This document shows, in pieces, positions 35,042-43,849 of a stretch of DNA of 64,000 bases. Position 1 is the first letter of the stretch, and each line of letters starts with the position of its first letter. This DNA comes from Actinomadura rubteroloni (lineage in GTDB: Bacteria > Actinomycetota > Actinomycetes > Streptosporangiales > Streptosporangiaceae), in NCBI RefSeq assembly GCF_002911665.1, contig NZ_MTBP01000001.1, positions 992,001-1,056,000 of the forward strand, in the 5' to 3' direction. The notes under the pieces were generated by a model that had not been told where the DNA came from, did no database searches, and saw only the letters and a program-made list of their open reading frames with translations. The position numbers and the translations under genes are program-made.

Positions 35042-35664
35042 CCGCCGAGCAGGGACCGGACGTGCGCGGCGATCGGCCGGTGCAGCTCGGGCAGGGCGGT
35101 GTGCCGGCCGGTCGCGACGCGTGCGCTGACCAGGCTCGCGATGCCGCCGATCAGCATCCGGCAGGCGAACGCCGGGTCGGGCAGGCCGCGCCACCGCTCG
35201 TCGGCGAGCAGGACCGGGGACACCAGCGCCACGAACTGGCCCTGCACCACCGACCGGCGCGCGGCGGCGGCCGGCCCGGCGGCCTGCACTTCGACGACGT
35301 AGACGCGGGCGCGCGGCCCGTCGTCGGCCAGTTCCGCCAGGTACGCGGCGAGCGCACGGCCGAAACGGTCGAGCGGCGGGCCGTCGGCGGCGATCGCGTG
35401 CGCGACGACGTCCAGGATCCGGTCGGCGTCCCGCTGGTACGCGGCGAGGAAGCACGCCTGCTTGTCGGCGAAGTGCTCGTAGAACGTCTCGCGCGACACG
35501 CGGGCGCGCTTCAGCACCTCGGCGACCGAGCAGGCCGCGTACCCCTTCTCGGCGACGATCTCCGTCATTCCCTGAAAGAGGCGTTCGCGCTGGGACTCCG
35601 CGACCTGCGCACGGGTGAGGTGATGCCGCCCCCGTGGCAGCGGCCCGTAGTCCACGGCGCTCAA
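35038..35664 (-). CDS. TetR-family transcriptional regulator
   Basis: 208 residues. N-terminal DNA-binding domain: QRERLFQGMTEIVAEKGYAA, CSVAEVLKRARVSRETFYEH, FADKQACFLAAY. The C-terminal ligand domain is not assignable. Upstream, AACACT (35700-35705) and AGTGTT (35718-35723) form a dyad with 18-bp centre spacing that could be its autoregulatory site. The convergent SDR and the downstream Nudix gene are possible targets but this is not shown by the sequence. Confidence 0.9.
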   Translation of the reverse strand: MSAVDYGPLPRGRHHLTRAQVAESQRERLFQGMTEIVAEKGYAACSVAEVLKRARVSRETFYEHFADKQACFLAAYQRDADRILDVVAHAIAADGPPLDRFGRALAAYLAELADDGPRARVYVVEVQAAGPAAAARRSVVQGQFVALVSPVLLADERWRGLPDPAFACRMLIGGIASLVSARVATGRHTALPELHRPIAAHVRSLLGG

Positions 35665-35699
35665 GGTACCAACCGGCGGGTGCCGTCTCCCACATTGCG

Positions 35700-35723
35700 A
35701 ACACTGATGTACGCAAAAGTGTT
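35700..35723. promoter_or_regulatory. AACACT-N12-AGTGTT dyad upstream of the TetR gene
   Basis: A perfect 6-bp inverted repeat separated by 12 bp, 36-59 bp upstream of the TetR start codon. The region is locally AT-rich. Proposed autoregulatory operator; no promoter hexamers were assigned. Confidence 0.4.
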
Positions 35724-35897
35724 ACGGTCGACGCGCGCGGACAGGCCCGGCGCGGCGGGCGAGCGGTCCGGCGGTACGCCACGGGGGCCGAGCCGTCCGG
35801 TGGCTCGCGCGCCGACCCCGCCGCCGGGCCGCACTCCCGCGCTCACTCACCCCGGAGCGCCGACGCCACCGGCTCGCGCGATGCGATTCCTGGCCCG

Positions 35898-36398
35898 CTA
35901 CGGGCGCGGCAGGTACGCGGGGCGCCGCCGGGTTCGTGCCGCCATCAGGTGGGGGAGCCGGTGGGCGTGGCGGGGGTGCATGCGGCGTTCGGCCTCGGCG
36001 GCGTCCAGAAAGGCGTAGTCGGCGATCTCGTCGGCTCGCGGCGTGATCGTGCGGGGGCCGGTGAGGGTGCCGCCGTCGAAGACCAGGTAGAGCATGGAGC
36101 GCGGTCTGGTCCGGTCGGCGGGGACGAAGTCGAGCAGCAGCAGCTCGCCCGCGCGGCGGTCCAGCCCCAGTTCTTCGGCGATCTCACGTTCGCACGTCAG
36201 ATGCGGGGGTTCGCCTTCCTCGGCGACGCCGCCCGGCAGTCCCCAGTCGGCGCGGTAGTGCGTTTTGACGAGCAGGACCCGGTCGCGGGCGTCGGTGAGG
36301 AGCATCCCGGCCGCCAGGTAGCAGTCGGGCAGACCGGCGTACCACTCGGCGGGATCGACCCAGCCGTGCGGCGTGCGATCGGGCCGGTCATCGGCCAT
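35898..36398 (-). CDS. Nudix hydrolase
   Basis: 166 residues from ATG 36398. The Nudix box GGVAEEGEPPHLTCEREIAE followed by ELGL contains every consensus residue (G-x5-E-x7-R-E-x2-E-E-x-G). The preceding KTHYRADWGLPGG is typical of small NDP-sugar/NTP-type Nudix enzymes. Substrate not predictable. The frame stays open far upstream, but that part is antisense-like to the SGNH gene and not coding. Confidence 0.88.
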   Translation of the reverse strand: MADDRPDRTPHGWVDPAEWYAGLPDCYLAAGMLLTDARDRVLLVKTHYRADWGLPGGVAEEGEPPHLTCEREIAEELGLDRRAGELLLLDFVPADRTRPRSMLYLVFDGGTLTGPRTITPRADEIADYAFLDAAEAERRMHPRHAHRLPHLMAARTRRRPAYLPRP

Positions 36399-36439
36399 GT
36401 CCTCTGTCTCCGATCCTCGCGGGCGGCGGGACGTCGGCG

Positions 36440-37351
36440 TCAGCGGTTCGCGGCGGAGCTGTTCGTCAGTTTCGGAAGGAAGGCGTTCGCGATGACCTGG
36501 TGACCGGCCGGATTGGCGTGGATGTCGTGGTAGCTCGTGCACATCCACGTCCACTGGCAGATCTGCGCGACGTTGCGCGGCACCGAGCCGATGCCCGGGA
36601 GCGCGACGGCGGAGCCGAAGTCGTTGTTGGAGAAGGCCGTCGCGACGTCGGCCGTGGCGAAGCCGGTCGCGTCGTCGTCGCCGGTGATCACCGCGCTGAG
36701 GACGTTGTTGAGCACGGCCGATCCGGCCGCGATCGCCTGCGTCGTCCCGCCTTGGAGCCAGCCCGCCAGCATGGGGTCGTAGTACGTCATGCCGACGTAG
36801 CGCGGGGCGGCGCCGCCCGCGTCGTGCAGCGCGCGGTTGATCGTCAGGATGTCCGAGCCGAGGGAGAAGATGCCCGAGACCAGGCACATGAGGTCCAGCC
36901 CGCCGGACGGCAGGCACTTGTCGACGTTGTTGGCGCCGATGTCCTCGGTGACGTATTTGACCTGACCCGGATGGGCGCGCAGGAACTTCACGGCCGCGTC
37001 GAGCTGGGACGTCGCGCCGTCGTACGTGCAGACGCCGCCCTTGATCATGCTCTGGGTGGTCTCGCCACTGCACCCCAGCCGGACGTGCTGCAGGTTCGGG
37101 TCGGATTTTTTTAGCGTCGCGTACAGCACGTCGGTGTAGGAGACGTTCACGTCTTTGCGGACGTCCGGCTGGTAGCCCGCCGCCAGCGAGTCGCCGAGCG
37201 ACACGTAGTACGTCGGCTCGGCCGCCGACGCGCCCGAGGCGCCCGCGGTGACGAGCGTGGACGCGGTGAGCGCGGCCGCGGCGGCACGCGTCAGGCGGCG
37301 GAGGAGCGAAGGCCCGACGCGGTCGGAGGAGGAACGCTGGAGACGCGGCAC
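36440..37351 (-). CDS. secreted SGNH/GDSL hydrolase
   Basis: 303 residues. A long signal peptide with hydrophobic RAAAAALTASTLVTAGASGA ends at ASA near residue 44. Block I is YVSLGDSLAAGYQP (nucleophile Ser), block III-like VTEDIGANNVDKC supplies Gly/Asn, and block V HDIHANPAGHQVIA gives the Asp-x-x-His pair. Six to eight cysteines, probably in disulfides. This fits an extracellular esterase or lipase of the Streptomyces SGNH type. Stands alone between two gaps. Confidence 0.9.
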   Translation of the reverse strand: MPRLQRSSSDRVGPSLLRRLTRAAAAALTASTLVTAGASGASAAEPTYYVSLGDSLAAGYQPDVRKDVNVSYTDVLYATLKKSDPNLQHVRLGCSGETTQSMIKGGVCTYDGATSQLDAAVKFLRAHPGQVKYVTEDIGANNVDKCLPSGGLDLMCLVSGIFSLGSDILTINRALHDAGGAAPRYVGMTYYDPMLAGWLQGGTTQAIAAGSAVLNNVLSAVITGDDDATGFATADVATAFSNNDFGSAVALPGIGSVPRNVAQICQWTWMCTSYHDIHANPAGHQVIANAFLPKLTNSSAANR

Positions 37352-37527
37352 GCGGGTCCCTTCCGGTCAAACGTGAAGGAGTTGCACGTTGTCTTGTACT
37401 CTCCCGCCCGCTCCCCGGCAACCCCCTGTGCACGTTTGCGGCATTTTCCGGACACTTTGGTCACCGTCCGTCACAGGAGTAACGGCACGGTGGGGTGGGC
37501 CGGCGGCGCGACCGCCGCCGGCCCTCC

Positions 37528-38052
37528 TCAGGCGCGGCGGGAGCGGCGCAGGTAGGCCGCGCCCGCGGCGAGGGCCGCGAGGACGGCCGCGCCGAGGCCG
37601 ATCCAGAGCCAGCCGGCCGAACTCGTCCCCCGCCGCGCGGCCGTGGACGGCGTCGCGGCGGGGGCGGAGTTCGGCGCGGCGCCCGAACCGCTCACCCGGA
37701 ACGTGAAGGAGCCGCTGATCGGGTGGCCGTCGGGCGAGACGACGCGCCAGCCGACCGTGTAGACCCCGCCGGGCAGTCCGGTGCGGACCGCCTGCGTGAC
37801 CGTCCGGTCGACGGAGTGCGGCGGGCCCACCTGGACGCGGACGCCGTTCGGACCCGTCACGATCACGCGCGGGACCAGGACCGGGTCCGCGTAGGTGAGG
37901 GTGACCTGGCCCGGGTCGGCGACGGTCGCGCCGGCGCTCGGGCTGGTCGACCGCAGCGCCGTGTGCGCCGACGCGGGGGTCGCCGGGACCGCGAGCGCCA
38001 GTGCGCCGCCCGCCGCGAGGACCGCGGCGATCCGTGAGCGGACGGTCGTCAT
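37528..38052 (-). CDS. CopC-domain copper-binding protein with C-terminal anchor
   Basis: 174 residues from ATG 38052. Signal peptide IAAVLAAGGALALAVPATPA, then mature HTALRSTSPSAGATV: the N-terminal His and later DGHPISGSFTFRV are the Cu(II) ligand motifs of CopC. A Ser/Ala/Pro linker and one membrane helix (WLWIGLGAAVLAALAAGAAY) with a basic end anchor it to the membrane. Start overlaps the stop of the YcnI gene in ATGA, so they are co-translated. Role: periplasmic copper handling. Confidence 0.88.
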   Translation of the reverse strand: MTTVRSRIAAVLAAGGALALAVPATPASAHTALRSTSPSAGATVADPGQVTLTYADPVLVPRVIVTGPNGVRVQVGPPHSVDRTVTQAVRTGLPGGVYTVGWRVVSPDGHPISGSFTFRVSGSGAAPNSAPAATPSTAARRGTSSAGWLWIGLGAAVLAALAAGAAYLRRSRRA

Positions 38053-38720
38053 GCCCGGCTCCGCGACCGGGTCAGCGCGAACACGCCCGTGCCGACGCCG
38101 AGCACCCCGGCGACGAGCCCGAGGCCGCCGAGCAGGCGCGCCGTGTCGTCGGAGTCGGAGTCGGACGGTTTCGCGGCGGCGGCGGGCGTCGCCGAGCCCT
38201 TGGCGACGAGCGTCACCGAGGGCGCCGGATGCTCGGGCTCGGTGGCCCCGCCGGGATTCTGGTCCCACTTGACGACGTCGCCGCCCGAGTAGGTCTGCTC
38301 GGCGGGGAACAGGAGGCGGTCGGTGTCGGCGGGAAGGGGGCCGAGGGAGACGTCGAACTCCTCGAACTGGCCGGGGTCGATCTTGCCGCCCGTCCAGGTG
38401 ATGGTCGCGGGCGCCTTGGTGAGCTGCGTGCCCTCGACGGTGACGGGCTTGGGCAGCGCGGCCTCCTCGACCTTCGCCGTCCAGCCGGGGACGGGACGCA
38501 CCGAGACCGACGTGATCGGGTGGTCCTGCGGCAGGTGGACGACGAGCTTGACGGTCGACGCGTCGTCCCGCTCGTTCGGCACCCGGAAGCTGATCTTGGT
38601 GTAGCCGCCCTTCTCGGCGGTGCGGGGGTTGGCGGTGACGTGCGCGGACGCGGACGGGCCGAGGCCGAGCACGGCGACGGCGGCGAGGCCCGCCACAAGG
38701 GTGATCCGGCGAACCGGCAT
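38049..38720 (-). CDS. YcnI-like (DUF1775) copper-associated protein
   Basis: 223 residues. Signal peptide ending PSASA, then HVTANPRTAEKGGYTKISFR: DUF1775 proteins bind Cu(II) through this N-terminal His. Further family motifs are VPNERDDASTVKLVVHLPQD and the conserved Trp in ITWTGGKIDPGQFEEFDV. A C-terminal helix (LLGGLGLVAGVLGVGTGVFA) anchors it. Paired with CopC as in many actinomycetes and Bacillus ycnJI. Likely copper chaperone or acquisition factor. Confidence 0.9.
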   Translation of the reverse strand: MPVRRITLVAGLAAVAVLGLGPSASAHVTANPRTAEKGGYTKISFRVPNERDDASTVKLVVHLPQDHPITSVSVRPVPGWTAKVEEAALPKPVTVEGTQLTKAPATITWTGGKIDPGQFEEFDVSLGPLPADTDRLLFPAEQTYSGGDVVKWDQNPGGATEPEHPAPSVTLVAKGSATPAAAAKPSDSDSDDTARLLGGLGLVAGVLGVGTGVFALTRSRSRA

Positions 38721-38790
38721 GGTGGTGCTCCGTTTCGAGACGTACGAGAAGAACCCGGGTGCCGAAGGCGGCCGGGTGACGTTGCGGCGC

Positions 38791-39378
38791 TCAGCCGAGC
38801 GCCCTCGAAACGGACGGCGGCCCCCGCCGGACCACGTCGTGCCGCAGCACGCGGACCACCGGACGCGGCCGGACGGCCGGAACCGGACGCGGAGCCGCCG
38901 GAGCCGAAGGACGCGAAAGAACCAGGAGGAGCCGCGCGGGCCGTCCGGCGAGCCGGCGCGCGAGCCCCCACACGGCGCGTTCGCCCCGCCGCAGCCACCA
39001 CGCCGACACGAGCGCCGCGCCGAGGTGCGCGAGCGTCATCCACGAGCCGGAGTGGTGTTCGACGGGCGCCGGGACGGTCGCCGCGTGATGCATGACCATC
39101 CCCGGCCGGGACGACCCGCTGAACAGGCAGTGCAGCGCGTACTGCCCGCCGACGAGCACGCCGGTGATCGTGCGGAGCGACCGCTCGCGTCCGGCCAGCG
39201 CGAACCCGAGCAGCGCCGAGCCGCCGAACCCGGCCGTGACCGCCGCGACGGACACCGCGCACGACGACGCGACCGCGTGTCCGGAAACCGCGAGCACCGT
39301 GCACACGGTCGCGAAAACGACCGCGCGGGCGGCGCGCGACGACGGAACAGGGGCGGGCGGACTCATCTCGCCGACCAT
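38791..39378 (-). CDS. hypothetical integral membrane protein of the copC/ycnI cluster
   Basis: 195 residues from ATG 39378; ATG 39366 is possible. Four hydrophobic segments (AVVFATVCTVLAVSGHAVAS, AVTAGFGGSALLGFALAG, TITGVLVGGQYALHCLF, MTLAHLGAALVSAWWL) with a His/Met-rich stretch between them, PGMVMHHAATVPAPVEHH, then a long Pro/Arg-rich tail. His/Met content and position upstream of ycnI-copC suggest a copper link (inference). Family name not recognised. Confidence 0.7.
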   Translation of the reverse strand: MVGEMSPPAPVPSSRAARAVVFATVCTVLAVSGHAVASSCAVSVAAVTAGFGGSALLGFALAGRERSLRTITGVLVGGQYALHCLFSGSSRPGMVMHHAATVPAPVEHHSGSWMTLAHLGAALVSAWWLRRGERAVWGLARRLAGRPARLLLVLSRPSAPAAPRPVPAVRPRPVVRVLRHDVVRRGPPSVSRALG

Positions 39379-39421
39379 CGTAGAGCCGACGTCCGCGGCG
39401 TGACGCACCCCCCAACACTCC

Positions 39422-39462
39422 CTACATGTGGGACGGATGCAAAGCCGATCAACTAGATGTAG
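39422..39462. promoter_or_regulatory. pair of NrdR-like boxes, 31 bp centre to centre
   Basis: CTACATGTGG (39422-39431) and CTAGATGTAG (39453-39462) each match 7-8 of 10 core positions of the NrdR box CWATATATWG. Their centres are 31 bp apart, three helical turns, the usual arrangement for cooperative NrdR binding upstream of ribonucleotide reductase operons. nrdR itself is not in the window. Confidence 0.7.
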
Positions 39463-39473
39463 GGTCGTGGCCC

Positions 39474-39674
39474 GTGCTGGTTCGTCCCCGGCCGGAACCG
39501 GCCGGGGACGTCGCAAGAGGGAACCCGGTGTGATTCCGGGACTGCCCCGCAGCGGTGAGCGGGAACGACCGCCGTCACAGAGCACTGGACCCCGAGCCGG
39601 GGACCGGGAAGCGACGGCCACTAGGCCGCACCGAACGAGGTGCGACGCCCGCGAGTCCGAAGACCTGCCAGTAC
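39474..39674 (+). ncRNA. cobalamin (B12) riboswitch
   Basis: All hallmark blocks occur in order: closing stem GTGCTGG/CCAGTAC, AGAGGGAACCCGGTGTGA, TTCCGGGACTGCCCCGCAGC, GGTGAGCGGGAACGACC, GTCACAGAGCACTGG and the B12 box AGTCCGAAGACCTGCC at 39654-39669. It lies in the leader of nrdAB, 82 nt before the GTG start. In Streptomyces the class Ia nrdABS operon is repressed by B12 through such an element, because the B12-dependent class II enzyme then suffices; the same logic is inferred here. Confidence 0.95.
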
Positions 39675-39755
39675 GACGGGAACGTCCAGGCTTCGCGGGA
39701 GGCCGGGCGCGGCGTCGCCGCGTGCCCTTCCGCGTCCGCGAGGGGAAGAGGGCAC

Positions 39756-42005
39756 GTGACACAGGAACTCATCGCGCCGCCGGGACCGGCCGCCGAGGTG
39801 GAGCGCGCGTGCGCCGGGCTGGACGGCGTCGACCCCGCCCGGGTGCTCGCCGACGGCGGCGACCGCGAGCAGGCGGTGCGCGAGGCCGCCGCGCTGGTCG
39901 CGGTGGAGCCCGCGTACTCGCGCGTCGCGGCGCGGCTGCTGGCCGGGCTGATCGCGGACGAGGCCGCCGCCGAGGGCGTCACGACGTTCGCGGGCTCGGT
40001 GGCCGCCGCGCACGCGCAGGGCCTGCTGAACGAGCGGACCGCGACGTTCGTCGCCCGCAACGCCGACGCCCTCGACGCGCTGGTCGACCACGCCGATGAC
40101 GACAGGTTCGAGTACTTCGGCCTGCGCACCCTCTACGACCGGTACCTGCTGCGGCATCCGTCCACGCGCCGCGTCCTGGAGCGTCCGCAGCACTTCTGGC
40201 TGCGCGTCGCGGCCGGGCTCGCCGACACGGTCGAGGAGGCCGCCGAGCTGTACGCGCTGCTCGGCGGGCTCGCCTACCTGCCCAGCTCGCCGACACTGTT
40301 CAACTCCGGCGCGCGCCGCCCGCAGCTCTCGTCCTGCTTCCTGCTGGACGCGCCGCGCGACGAGCTGGAGTCCATCTACGCGCGGTACGCGCAGGTCGCG
40401 CGGCTCAGCAAGTACGCGGGCGGCATCGGGATCTCGTGGACGCGCGTCCGGTCGCGCGGCTCGCTGATCCGGGGGACGAACGGGCACTCCAACGGCATCG
40501 TCCCGTGGCTGCGGACGCTGGACAGCTCCGTCGCGGCCGTCAACCAGGGCGGACGCCGCAAGGGCGCGGCCTGCGTCTACCTGGAGCCGTGGCACGCCGA
40601 CGTCGAGGAGTTCCTCGAACTGCGCGACAACACCGGAGAGGACGCGCGCCGCACCCACAACCTCAACCTCGCGAACTGGATCCCGGACGAGTTCATGCGC
40701 CGGGTCGAGGCCGACGAGGACTGGTCGCTGTTCGACCCGAAGGAGGTCCCCGAGCTGACGGACCTGTGGGGCGACGCGTTCGACGCGGCGTACCGGGCGG
40801 CGGAGAAGGCGGGACGGTTCGTCCGGCGGATCCCGGCGCGGCGGCTGTACGGCCGGATGATGCGGACGCTCGCCGAGACGGGCAACGGCTGGATGACGTT
40901 CAAGGACGCCGCCAACCGCGCCTGCAACCAGACCGCCGAGCCGGAGAACGTCGTCCACCTGTCGAACCTGTGCACGGAGATCCTGGAGGTCACGTCCGAC
41001 GGCGAGACGGCCGTCTGCAACCTCGGGTCGGTCAACCTCGCCGCGCACACCGGCCCGGACGGCGTGGACTGGGAGCGGCTGCGCCGGACCGTCCGGACGG
41101 CCGTCCGCTTCCTGGACCGGACGATCGACCGCGGCTTCTACCCCACCGAGGAGGCCGCCGAAGCGAACCGCAAGTGGCGGCCGATGGGCCTCGGCGTGAT
41201 GGGCCTCGCGGACGTGTTCTTCAAGCTGCGCCTGCCGTTCGACTCGCCCGAGGCCCGCGCGCTGTCCACCCGGATCGCCGAGGAGATCGCGCTCGCGGCC
41301 TACCACGCGTCCGCCGACCTGGCCGAACTGCACGGCCCGCTGCCCGCCTACGCGCAGACGCGGACGGCGCGCGGCCAGCTCCACCCGGACCACTTCCCGG
41401 ACGCGACGCCCGCCGCCGAGTGGGCGGCGCTGCGCGAGCGCGTCGCGGCCGTCGGCCTGCGCAACTCGCTGCTGATCGCCATCGCGCCGACCGCGACGAT
41501 CGCGTCCATCGCGGGCTGCTTCGAGTGCGTCGAGCCGCAGGTGTCCAACCTGTTCAAGCGCGAGACGCTGTCGGGCGAGTTCCTCCAGATCAACGGCTAC
41601 CTCGTCGCGGATCTCAAGCGGCTCGGGCTGTGGACGCCCGCCGTCCGGGACGCGATCAAGCGGGCGAACGGCTCCGTCCAGGGCATCACGGACCTGCCGG
41701 ACGAGCTGCGCGCGCTCTACCGGACGGCCTGGGAACTGCCGCAGCGCGCCCTGATCGACCTCGCCGCCGCCCGCACCCCGTACATCGACCAGGCGCACTC
41801 GCTGAACCTGTTCCTGGAGACGCCGACGATCGGGAAGCTGTCCTCGATGTACCTGTACGCGTGGAAGCAGGGCCTGAAGACGACGTACTACCTGCGGTCG
41901 CGCCCCGCGACGCGCATCGCGCAGACGACCGTGACGGCGGTGGCCGATCCGGACGCCGTCGCCTGCTCCCTGGAGAACCCCGAGGCGTGCGAGGCGTGCC
42001 AGTGA
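39756..42005 (+). CDS. nrdA: class Ia ribonucleotide reductase, large subunit
   Basis: 749 residues from GTG 39756. Catalytic elements: SSCFLL (Cys225 equivalent), HLSNLCTEI (Asn437, Cys439, Glu441), AVCNLGSVNLAAH (Cys462), KTTYYLRSR (Tyr730/731 pair) and the C-terminal redox pair CEACQ. It reduces ribonucleoside diphosphates with NrdB. The sequence begins directly with the R1 N-terminal domain (PAAEVERACAGLDGVD); the ~95-residue ATP-cone that senses dATP in E. coli NrdA is absent. Controlled by the riboswitch and probably NrdR. Stop overlaps the nrdB start. Confidence 0.95.
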   Translation: MTQELIAPPGPAAEVERACAGLDGVDPARVLADGGDREQAVREAAALVAVEPAYSRVAARLLAGLIADEAAAEGVTTFAGSVAAAHAQGLLNERTATFVARNADALDALVDHADDDRFEYFGLRTLYDRYLLRHPSTRRVLERPQHFWLRVAAGLADTVEEAAELYALLGGLAYLPSSPTLFNSGARRPQLSSCFLLDAPRDELESIYARYAQVARLSKYAGGIGISWTRVRSRGSLIRGTNGHSNGIVPWLRTLDSSVAAVNQGGRRKGAACVYLEPWHADVEEFLELRDNTGEDARRTHNLNLANWIPDEFMRRVEADEDWSLFDPKEVPELTDLWGDAFDAAYRAAEKAGRFVRRIPARRLYGRMMRTLAETGNGWMTFKDAANRACNQTAEPENVVHLSNLCTEILEVTSDGETAVCNLGSVNLAAHTGPDGVDWERLRRTVRTAVRFLDRTIDRGFYPTEEAAEANRKWRPMGLGVMGLADVFFKLRLPFDSPEARALSTRIAEEIALAAYHASADLAELHGPLPAYAQTRTARGQLHPDHFPDATPAAEWAALRERVAAVGLRNSLLIAIAPTATIASIAGCFECVEPQVSNLFKRETLSGEFLQINGYLVADLKRLGLWTPAVRDAIKRANGSVQGITDLPDELRALYRTAWELPQRALIDLAAARTPYIDQAHSLNLFLETPTIGKLSSMYLYAWKQGLKTTYYLRSRPATRIAQTTVTAVADPDAVACSLENPEACEACQ

Positions 42006-43012
42006 CCGACAAGCCGATGCTGCTCGACCCCGGCATGGACCTCACGCTGCGGCCGATGCGCTACCCCGACTTCTACGAGCGCTACCGCGCCGCGATCCGC
42101 AACACCTGGACGGTCGAGGAGGTCGATCTCGGCTCCGACCTGGCCGACCTCGCCCGGCTGACGCCCGAGGAGCGGCATCTGGTGAACCGGCTGGTGGCGT
42201 TCTTCGCGACCGGCGACTCGATCGTGGCGAACAACCTGGTGCTGAACCTCTACAAGCACCTGAACGCGCCCGAGGCGCGGCTGTACCTGTCGCGGCAGTT
42301 GTTCGAGGAGGCCGTGCACGTCCAGTTCTACCTGACGCTGCTCGACACCTACCTTCCGGACGCCGACGAGCGCGCCCGTGCATTTGCAGCGATCGAACAC
42401 ATCCCGTCGATCCGCGCGAAGGCCGAGTTCTGCTTCCGGTGGATCGGCTCGATCGACACGCTCGACCGGCTGGACGGCCCGGCGGACCGGCGCGCGTTCC
42501 TGCTCAACCTCATCTGCTTCGCGGCGTGCATCGAGGGCCTGTTCTTCTACGGCGCCTTCGCGTACGTGTACTGGCTGCGGTCGCGCGGACTGCTGAACGG
42601 GCTCGCGTCCGGCACCAACTGGGTCTTCCGCGACGAGTCGATGCACATGAGCTTCGCGTTCGCCGTCGTCGACACCGTCCGCGAGGAGGAACCCGAACTC
42701 TTCGACGCCGGCCTCACCGCCGACGTCACGCGGATGCTGGAGGAGGCCGTCGACGTCGAGCTGGCCTTCGCCCGCGACCTGTGCGGCGACGGGCTGCCCG
42801 GCATGAGCGCGGACGCGATGCGCCGCTACCTCGAGTACGTCGCCGACCAGCGGCTCGCGCGGCTCGGGATGCCCGTCCGGTACGGCGCGGAGAACCCGTT
42901 CGCGTTCATGGACCTCCAGGACGTCCAGGAACTGTCGAACTTCTTCGAGCGCCGCGTCTCGGCGTACCAGATCGGCGTCGCGGGCAGCGTGGCGTTCGAC
43001 GAGGCGTTCTAG
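42002..43012 (+). CDS. nrdB: class Ia ribonucleotide reductase, small subunit
   Basis: 336 residues from GTG 42002, overlapping nrdA by 4 nt. All diiron ligands are visible: Asp in FATGDSIVAN, Glu and His in LFEEAVHVQFY, Glu in ACIEGLFFYG, Glu and His in FRDESMHMSF. The radical Tyr is in HVQFY, four residues after the ligand His, as in class Ia enzymes. The C-terminal tail is short, ending VAFDEAF. A 6-bp hairpin including the stop codon (43009-43025) follows. Confidence 0.95.
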   Translation: MTDKPMLLDPGMDLTLRPMRYPDFYERYRAAIRNTWTVEEVDLGSDLADLARLTPEERHLVNRLVAFFATGDSIVANNLVLNLYKHLNAPEARLYLSRQLFEEAVHVQFYLTLLDTYLPDADERARAFAAIEHIPSIRAKAEFCFRWIGSIDTLDRLDGPADRRAFLLNLICFAACIEGLFFYGAFAYVYWLRSRGLLNGLASGTNWVFRDESMHMSFAFAVVDTVREEEPELFDAGLTADVTRMLEEAVDVELAFARDLCGDGLPGMSADAMRRYLEYVADQRLARLGMPVRYGAENPFAFMDLQDVQELSNFFERRVSAYQIGVAGSVAFDEAF

Positions 43013-43025
43013 CCTTCCCGGCTAG
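43009..43025. terminator. short hairpin spanning both convergent stop codons
   Basis: CTAGCC-TTCCC-GGCTAG; the two arms contain the TAG stops of nrdB and of the facing patatin gene. No T-tract, so only a candidate bidirectional terminator. Confidence 0.4.
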
Positions 43026-43849
43026 CCGTCCCAGGCCCCGGCCAGCGCCGGGGCCTGCTCGGCGGCCTGCCGCAGGCCCGCCTCGAACGTCGAGTTCGGC
43101 AGGTCCGGGTCGAAGGTGGTCAGCGCGAACAGCTCGCCGGTGGCGGCGTCCGGCGCGACCACCTCGACCCGTTCGGGGCCGAGCGCGGCCAGCTCGCGCT
43201 CCAGCGTCGGGACGAACGCCAGCTCCAGCAGCGGCGCGATGACGACGACCCGGTCGCAGCCGGCGGCGAGGTCGGCGTTCGTGGTCGAGTAGAGGCCGCC
43301 GTCCATGTACCGGTTCCCGGCGATCTCGACCGGCGGTTCCAGCGTCGGCGCCGCGTAGGACGCCCGGACGGCCTGGTCGAGCGTCGCGTCCCCGCCGCGC
43401 TCGAACACGACGCGCGCACCGGTGGCGACGTCCACGGTCGGGATCCGCAGCCGCCGCTCCGGCCAGTCCGGCGACGCCAGGCCGCACAGCCGGGCCACGT
43501 CCCCGGAGCCGGTGGACGTCCGGGTGTCCACGGCCATCCGGCCGAGGCGCCGCCGCCGCTCGTCCGGCGGGACGGACGTGTCCGACAGCACCGCCAGGAC
43601 CTTCTGGTAGCCCTCCGGGATCACCCCGGCGGCCCGCAGCCGCTGGTCCTCGGCGGCGATGTCCGGCACGGCGTCCGCCGGGTCGCCGCAGGCGGCCAGC
43701 AGCGCGGCGAAGATCGCCCCGGTGGCGGTGCCGACGAACACGTCGGCGGCGCCGAGGTCGGTCCCGGCGCGGCGCAGTCCCGCGATGATCCCGGCCTGCC
43801 AGGGCGCCCGGATGAGTCCGCCGAGGCCCAGCACCAGTGCGCGCGCCAT
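43022..43849 (-). CDS. patatin-like protein 1, nucleophile Ser missing
   Basis: 275 residues, last gene of the five-gene array. It aligns without gaps to its paralogues over the first 45 residues: ARALVLGLGGLIRAPWQAG (oxyanion region) and VFVGTATGA. The lipase motif G-x-S-x-G is G-T-A-T-G, so the nucleophile Ser42 is Ala. The Asp motif YMDGGLYSTTNADL is intact. Phospholipase activity is therefore not expected. Start overlaps the previous stop by one base (TGATG). Confidence 0.85.
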   Translation of the reverse strand: MARALVLGLGGLIRAPWQAGIIAGLRRAGTDLGAADVFVGTATGAIFAALLAACGDPADAVPDIAAEDQRLRAAGVIPEGYQKVLAVLSDTSVPPDERRRRLGRMAVDTRTSTGSGDVARLCGLASPDWPERRLRIPTVDVATGARVVFERGGDATLDQAVRASYAAPTLEPPVEIAGNRYMDGGLYSTTNADLAAGCDRVVVIAPLLELAFVPTLERELAALGPERVEVVAPDAATGELFALTTFDPDLPNSTFEAGLRQAAEQAPALAGAWDG

